Assembly: GCA_017651645.1 (NCBI GenBank)
Contig: JAGCCO010000224.1
Span: 1 to 18,202 of the forward strand
DNA from: Bacteroidales bacterium
GTDB lineage: Bacteria; Bacteroidota; Bacteroidia; Bacteroidales; F082
Direction of reading: 5' to 3'
Length of the DNA stretch: 18,202 bases
Numbering within the stretch: the first letter of the stretch is position 1; each line of letters starts with the position of its first letter. This document shows positions 14,476 to 18,202 of this stretch, in pieces. The translations under genes were made by a program, and so were the position numbers. Under the pieces are notes generated by a model, which was not told where the DNA came from, searched no databases, and was given only the letters and a program-made list of their open reading frames with translations.

Positions 14476-16768
14476 GACTAACCTGGATATGAAGATTAAC
14501 AATGAAAGGCCAATTCTTGTCCTGAGTACTGATGGTGACAAATCCTTTGTAGAAATGCATAGCATTGCTAACAAAGAAGCCACCGCGCCCAGTATGGGCG
14601 GTCGTACCACATTTCCCGAACTTGCGCTCGTAAATGTCCTCAGAAAAGCCCTCGGCAGCGGGCAAACCATTGTTTGCCACGGAGATTACAGCCATACCCG
14701 GCAGTTTGTCCTTTGCGATCCTGATTGCTATGCGCTTTTCGCCATAGAAGCTATCAGCAAATCCATGCATCACAGCATTTCGGACAATAGTATCGAGGGC
14801 AAGCCGGAGAGCCCTAGACGTTATCATAAGCGGGAAAGGCTCCGGAATTGGCATCAAACGGAATTGAATACCGTCGTAAGCGTCATCAGCCTGAAGATAA
14901 GCCAAATACTCTTGCAGGAAAAGGAAGCTGTCAAGTGGACGGTCTACAGCCTCGAAGATGGAGCCCCCTATGGATGCAGTGATATAGCCCGCAGACTGGC
15001 TCTTAGAAAGGAGATTCTCCAGGTAACTATCAAGCCGGATATCGGAGTCTTTGAAGATGCGCGTTGAAGCATCAAGCTTCTCACCTTTCTGCAGCTTTCG
15101 AAGTATCCGATTGATTCCTGACTGGACATCGAAATTATACGGGCCAAGGAGATGGATTTTATCTTCGATATCATCCTTTATGTCCTCCAGGCTCTCCTTA
15201 TGAGCCTCCTTCTCTGTCTGTGCCAGACGAGTCTTGCGCTCGGAAATGAAGTGCATTTCCTCCTGAAGGAATAGGACTTCACGGTCTACGTCAGGGATAG
15301 GTATCTCAACATCGAGGAAGGAGGAGCGACTCACCCGAGGCAATACAGACTCCCCAATGCGACTCTTGATGTCAGCTTGGACATCTTCCTCGGAAAGGAC
15401 AAAGCAGAGGTACTCTGGAGAGATTCTCTTGTCCTTGATCCGGAATGTGTAAATATCCCCATTGCAATAAACAGGCACGGCATCATCACCGTCACACCAA
15501 AGATAATTCTGGGTGATGGAATGGAAACAAAATACACCTTCGGTAATGCGGGTAAACCGTCCTTGAAGATGCTCTAGCGGAAGATCGTCGAAGAAAATCT
15601 TGTAGTCCGGGAGCTGCAGGTGCATATCCTTTCCACTCAATCTAGGCAATAAATCTTCAGAGTCAACCTCGACGGACTTACGATAAGGCGCCAGGATTTC
15701 CGACAGTTTCACAAACTTAAATCCCGGCCGATCAATTCTCTCATTCAGGAAAGACTTGTCTCGAATCGCAAGATTACTGCTTCCCCATATATCTGAATAC
15801 TGGATACGGGTACAGATATCAGCATTTCCAAAACTAATTTGGTCGATGAGGTTCAGGTAGTCGGCCACCGACTTGGTCTCCACGGAGGTAGCGTTAGCGA
15901 AAAGAAATGAATCGGAGTTGCTATCGCTCTTCTGAATGAAGAAGATGGCGGTCTTTACATTCGTGGTGGCGTAAACCGCTTTTGGGCCGAGCAGCGCTAC
16001 TACACGGAGATAACCGCGCTCAATGAGAGTCTTGCGGAACTCAAAATACAGATCAGAAGAAAGGCTATGGATTGGGAGTACGACAACCATGTTCCCCTCT
16101 GGTGCGAGGACGTCGAGCATACGAAGAACGAAGTTCTCCTCTATTTTACGTCCCATGCCTGCAATGCGGATACCAAAAGGAAGTGCCGGGATATAGATAT
16201 GCCGATAATGGGCATCCTCATATTCGGGTCGCATCAGCGGATTGTTAATCCGGCAATGAAGATTGAATGAGCCATGAGCCGCAAGGACAAGCTGTGTATA
16301 CCGATTCTCCTTCTGATTGATAATATCGGATATAAAAAAGGTGTCGTGCCTGTCGATGGGAGCGTAAGGGTCTCCGCCGAAGGGGTTGTATACGGTCTCG
16401 CCCGCTGCCGGATGAAGCCAATCGAGCATAAAACGGGAAGCGCCAGGCGTGATACACCCCTGCTGGGCATAGAAGCGAGGAAGCTTTGTCTGCACATAAT
16501 CGAGGAGAACCTCTGCCGTAAGTGCAAAATTCTGGCAGAGAATCCCCAGCTTCTCCTCATACTCGGGACGTTTCAAATGCTCCAAGACGTATGTACCCTG
16601 AGCGAACAACGCTTCGAAATCGAACATCTTATTGTCGAAGGTTTCACGGATAACCTTCCTATTTGCGCGGCAGACATACAGCGCAATACCGTCAAGCATA
16701 ATGCTATCGTGCTCGCGATAGTCGCGAACAAGATTGTGGACAATGGACTCAATGACTCGTCTTTCCAT
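14468..16768 (-). CDS. Fusion of degenerate N6-methyltransferase fold, HsdS-like segment and GHKL (histidine-kinase-type) ATPase
   Basis: 766 residues, not a family I can name. The start is the ATG at 16768; the upstream TTG at 16807 lies in the promoter. Residues 1-100 are unrecognised. Residues 100-290 align by eye with HsdM: CITPGASRFMLDWL, then VYNPFGGD in place of DPxCGTGG, and IPALPFGI (193-200) where NPPF should be, so the catalytic Asn is lost and methylation is unlikely. Residues 345-530 resemble half an HsdS: FKFVKLSEIL opening, then DVEIPIPD and a charged helix. A possible H-box lies at DKIHLLGPYNF (His539). The end is a GHKL domain: N-box TIVRNAVMHGF (Asn664, His668), G1-like VANNGLP with Asn for the usual Asp, and G2-like TGRGGFFVS (726-734). 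It suggests a DNA-guided sensor kinase-like protein acting with the receiver-like partner. Confidence 0.72.
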   Translation of the reverse strand: MERRVIESIVHNLVRDYREHDSIMLDGIALYVCRANRKVIRETFDNKMFDFEALFAQGTYVLEHLKRPEYEEKLGILCQNFALTAEVLLDYVQTKLPRFYAQQGCITPGASRFMLDWLHPAAGETVYNPFGGDPYAPIDRHDTFFISDIINQKENRYTQLVLAAHGSFNLHCRINNPLMRPEYEDAHYRHIYIPALPFGIRIAGMGRKIEENFVLRMLDVLAPEGNMVVVLPIHSLSSDLYFEFRKTLIERGYLRVVALLGPKAVYATTNVKTAIFFIQKSDSNSDSFLFANATSVETKSVADYLNLIDQISFGNADICTRIQYSDIWGSSNLAIRDKSFLNERIDRPGFKFVKLSEILAPYRKSVEVDSEDLLPRLSGKDMHLQLPDYKIFFDDLPLEHLQGRFTRITEGVFCFHSITQNYLWCDGDDAVPVYCNGDIYTFRIKDKRISPEYLCFVLSEEDVQADIKSRIGESVLPRVSRSSFLDVEIPIPDVDREVLFLQEEMHFISERKTRLAQTEKEAHKESLEDIKDDIEDKIHLLGPYNFDVQSGINRILRKLQKGEKLDASTRIFKDSDIRLDSYLENLLSKSQSAGYITASIGGSIFEAVDRPLDSFLFLQEYLAYLQADDAYDGIQFRLMPIPEPFPLMITSRALRLALDTIVRNAVMHGFADSFYGEKRIAIRIAKDKLPGMAVISVANNGLPAAEGFSEDIYERKFGKCGTTAHTGRGGFFVSNAMHFYKGFVTISTQDKNWPFIVNLHIQVSHE

Positions 16769-16779
16769 AACGCGAAAAA

Positions 16780-17847
16780 TTAAACTTTGCTTTCTTTCAC
16801 GTTGCAAAGATCAGCTTTTGGTGTGCAATCATCTTGCCCACCGAAATAAAGCCTATTGGCGTCCGCAACTTTTTGCTTGATACGGTCTCGGTACCAGTCA
16901 GGAGACACCACCTCCAAATCACCGCCAAATGACAGGATCAGAGAATCTAGCTCCTTATTAGGAATAACCTTGATTGTGAAAATCCTATCAGCAGCACTCT
17001 TCAGTTGTTGGCTACTGTGGATGGGCTTTGATTCAATATAAGGGTATCGCGCTTCGCTGGCACGGAATGTAATCTCCGAAGGCTCAAAATCTTTAACTGT
17101 TACACCCACGACATCATCGAAGAAGGTGCTGAAATCCCGGAATGTATTAGGGATAAATGCCTTGGGGAGGCGCTCATAGTCTGGACAAATCCTATCGAGT
17201 GGGGCGTTACTTATTTTCCCCTCAGTCTCATTGTACCCAAAGAGGAACCACCGGTTATTGTACTCCTTCAATAAATAAGGATGGAGGATCCACTCCTTTT
17301 CGGGTTTACCATAAGGCATGTATGTGATCTTGATGGGCTGCTGCTTTATAATGCAGTCGCACATCTCAGCCATCATCTCTTCCCCCGTGCTCTCCACATG
17401 CTCATACTCCACAAAAGTCTGACCGCCAGAGACCAAGCCGTATTTCTGCTCCAGCTTGGCACCAAGATTAGCGATGCTATCATATTCGGGCAGACCTTTA
17501 AACCTGGAAAGCAGCTGCATGGCACATTTAAGCTGCCCGACCTCAGAGTCACTAAGCTCGTTTTTATAAATGGAGAAATCGGGATTACTATAGTAATAAT
17601 AGTAGCCTTCGCTTCCTAACTGTGAAACAACTTCTACATTATGCTTTTCGGCCAAACTCTTGATATATGCAATATCACTACGGAACGTTCGGAGACTTAC
17701 CTCAGCAGATTCATACTTAGGATCCTGTTCCGCGATAGCGCTACAACAATAATCACGAAGGTTCTTTTGGTTATTCACTTCTGATTTCTTCCGTAAGCAC
17801 TCGTCAAGAACCTGATATCTAATTGAAGCGTGTTTATTCGTTGCCAT
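16780..17847 (-). CDS. WYL-domain transcriptional regulator
   Basis: 355 residues. Seen directly: an N-terminal helix-turn-helix region at about 8-70 with YESAEVSLRTFRSDIAYIK as the likely recognition part, a WYL domain at about 165-225 with IKITYMPYGKPEKEW, LHPYLLKEYNNRWFLFGYNE and PLDRI, and a C-terminal WCX-like region. Known for the family: defence-linked WYL regulators such as CapW and BrxR bind inverted repeats as dimers and control the neighbouring defence genes, usually as repressors. It heads the gene set and has a perfect palindrome in its own promoter, so autoregulation is likely. Its 3' end also carries the operator and promoter of the next gene; codons for GGQDDCTP near the C terminus are the operator itself. 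Confidence 0.85.
   Translation of the reverse strand: MATNKHASIRYQVLDECLRKKSEVNNQKNLRDYCCSAIAEQDPKYESAEVSLRTFRSDIAYIKSLAEKHNVEVVSQLGSEGYYYYYSNPDFSIYKNELSDSEVGQLKCAMQLLSRFKGLPEYDSIANLGAKLEQKYGLVSGGQTFVEYEHVESTGEEMMAEMCDCIIKQQPIKITYMPYGKPEKEWILHPYLLKEYNNRWFLFGYNETEGKISNAPLDRICPDYERLPKAFIPNTFRDFSTFFDDVVGVTVKDFEPSEITFRASEARYPYIESKPIHSSQQLKSAADRIFTIKVIPNKELDSLILSFGGDLEVVSPDWYRDRIKQKVADANRLYFGGQDDCTPKADLCNVKESKV
16805..16842 (-). promoter_or_regulatory. Promoter and operator of the GHKL-receiver-hsdM-hsdS genes (site 3), inside the WYL gene
   Basis: Read on the minus strand: GGTGGGCA and TGCACACC at the two ends of a 23-base element (16820-16842), then 7 bases, then GATCTTTG (16805-16812), which differs from TAnnTTTG at the first base. 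The leader to the ATG at 16768 is about 30 bases. The element lies inside the last codons of the WYL gene, so those bases serve as both coding sequence and operator. Confidence 0.65.
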
Positions 17848-17874
17848 ACATTATGGGGATTAGTGTTTCTAGTG

Positions 17875-17918
17875 CAAATTTAGCAATTATTCCGTGGTGT
17901 GCAATATTATTTGCACAC
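17875..17918 (-). promoter_or_regulatory. Promoter and palindromic operator of the WYL regulator (site 4)
   Basis: A perfect inverted repeat, GTGTGCAA-6-TTGCACAC (17897-17918), precedes a textbook Bacteroidota promoter on the minus strand: TTG (17902-17904), 19 bases, then TAAATTTG (17875-17882). The -33 TTG lies inside one arm of the repeat, so a bound protein would block the polymerase. The gap from the operator to the TAnnTTTG box is 13 bases, not the 7 of the other three sites. Confidence 0.78.
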
Positions 17919-17979
17919 TAATAAATGATGATTATTGGAAGATTTGAAGAAACAGTGACAAGGCTCATTTGCCCCTTAA

Positions 17980-18001
17980 GTCGCCAAAATGTCGCCAAAA
18001 A
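17980..18001. repeat. Tandem 11-base direct repeat
   Basis: GTCGCCAAAAT is followed at once by GTCGCCAAAAA, matching in 10 of 11 positions. It lies close to the tRNA-end-like stretch, where integrase arm-binding repeats are often found, but that role is a guess. Confidence 0.6.
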
Positions 18002-18010
18002 TTGAGACTC

Positions 18011-18052
18011 AAAAAGAGCTAACCGCTGAAAATCAGTCAGTTAGCTCTTTTT
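18011..18052. terminator. Strong two-way intrinsic terminator
   Basis: A perfect 13-base stem, AAAAAGAGCTAAC with GTTAGCTCTTTTT, encloses a 16-base loop. Both strands therefore end in a T run, so it can stop transcription from either side. It insulates the WYL promoter from whatever lies to the right. Confidence 0.85.
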
Positions 18053-18054
18053 AA

Positions 18055-18070
18055 GGTGCCCCGGGCGGGA
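18055..18070 (-). other. Possible attachment core: sequence like the 3' end of a tRNA gene
   Basis: On the minus strand the 16 bases TCCCGCCCGGGGCACC look like the last part of a tRNA gene (T-stem strand, acceptor strand and discriminator). The bases before it, GCGAAAGTGC, do not continue as a tRNA, so only the 3' end is present. Such fragments are left where an element integrates into a tRNA gene. The same bases can also form a small imperfect hairpin, so chance cannot be excluded. Confidence 0.35.
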
Positions 18071-18105
18071 GCACTTTCGCTATTGATTATTAAATAGTTG
18101 ACGTT

Positions 18106-18126
18106 TTTACAAGCTAATTTACAAGC
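18106..18126. repeat. Pair of 9-base direct repeats
   Basis: TTTACAAGC occurs twice, starting 12 bases apart (18106 and 18118). It lies 36 bases right of the tRNA-end-like stretch and could be an arm-type recombinase site; the function is unknown. Confidence 0.5.
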
Positions 18127-18202
18127 CGTACTATAGCGTTACAACGTCCGGGTGATTGCTCCGAATAAAGGGAGAAAAATAGATAGGAAGATAGGTGATG
18201 AA

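Larger units (their letters stand above)
17919..18202. other. Gene-free right end
   Basis: No supportable gene. It holds a tandem 11-base repeat, a two-way terminator, a tRNA-end-like 16-base stretch and a pair of 9-base direct repeats, each listed separately. An AT-rich stretch ends at ATGAA (18198-18202), which could be the first codons of a gene outside the window. Confidence 0.6.

Noticed and set aside
17925..18005. Small plus-strand frame of 26 codons beginning ATGATGATT.
   Set aside because: It is too short, has no recognised motif, and spans the tandem repeat; nothing supports expression.
1..18202. CRISPR array, rRNA, intact tRNA or insertion sequence.
   Set aside because: No regularly spaced repeats, no full tRNA cloverleaf sequence, and no transposase-like protein were seen on either strand.

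Overview
The window looks like a defence-rich mobile island of a Bacteroidota (Bacteroidales-type) genome. Several intergenic regions carry the Bacteroidota promoter element TAnnTTTG. Start codons lack strong Shine-Dalgarno sequences. The relaxase at the left edge is of the mobilisation type found on Bacteroidales mobilisable elements. Everything except that relaxase is on the minus strand, so the genes read right to left.

Right to left the layout is as follows. (1) 17848-18202 has no gene. It holds a strong two-way terminator, short direct repeats and a 16-base stretch that resembles the 3' end of a tRNA gene, a possible attachment core. (2) A WYL-domain regulator (17847-16780). (3) A gene set read toward the left: a 766-residue fusion of a degenerate adenine-methyltransferase fold, an HsdS-like segment and a GHKL (histidine-kinase-type) ATPase domain; a response-regulator-like protein overlapping it by 8 bases; then hsdM and hsdS. 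(4) hsdR behind its own promoter. (5) An ASCH-domain protein and rmuC behind another promoter, closed by a hairpin. (6) A compact three-gene CBASS operon: an HNH-SAVED nuclease (Cap5), a CD-NTase and a stand-alone E2-like protein (type II-short). (7) A convergent terminator, then the 3' part of the relaxase gene on the plus strand.

The most notable observation is a shared 23-base operator-like element. All four copies contain the invariant half TGCACACC (read on the minus strand). They lie in front of the WYL gene, the methyltransferase-like/GHKL gene, hsdR and the ASCH gene. In the last three the element sits exactly 7 bases upstream of a TAnnTTTG-like box. This links the kinase-like and receiver-like pair, HsdM, HsdS, HsdR, ASCH and RmuC into one predicted WYL-controlled regulon. 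It suggests an extended type I restriction system with a built-in two-component-like module. The CBASS operon lacks a convincing copy and looks like an independent neighbour.

All function calls come from reading motifs in the translated sequence. No database search was run.
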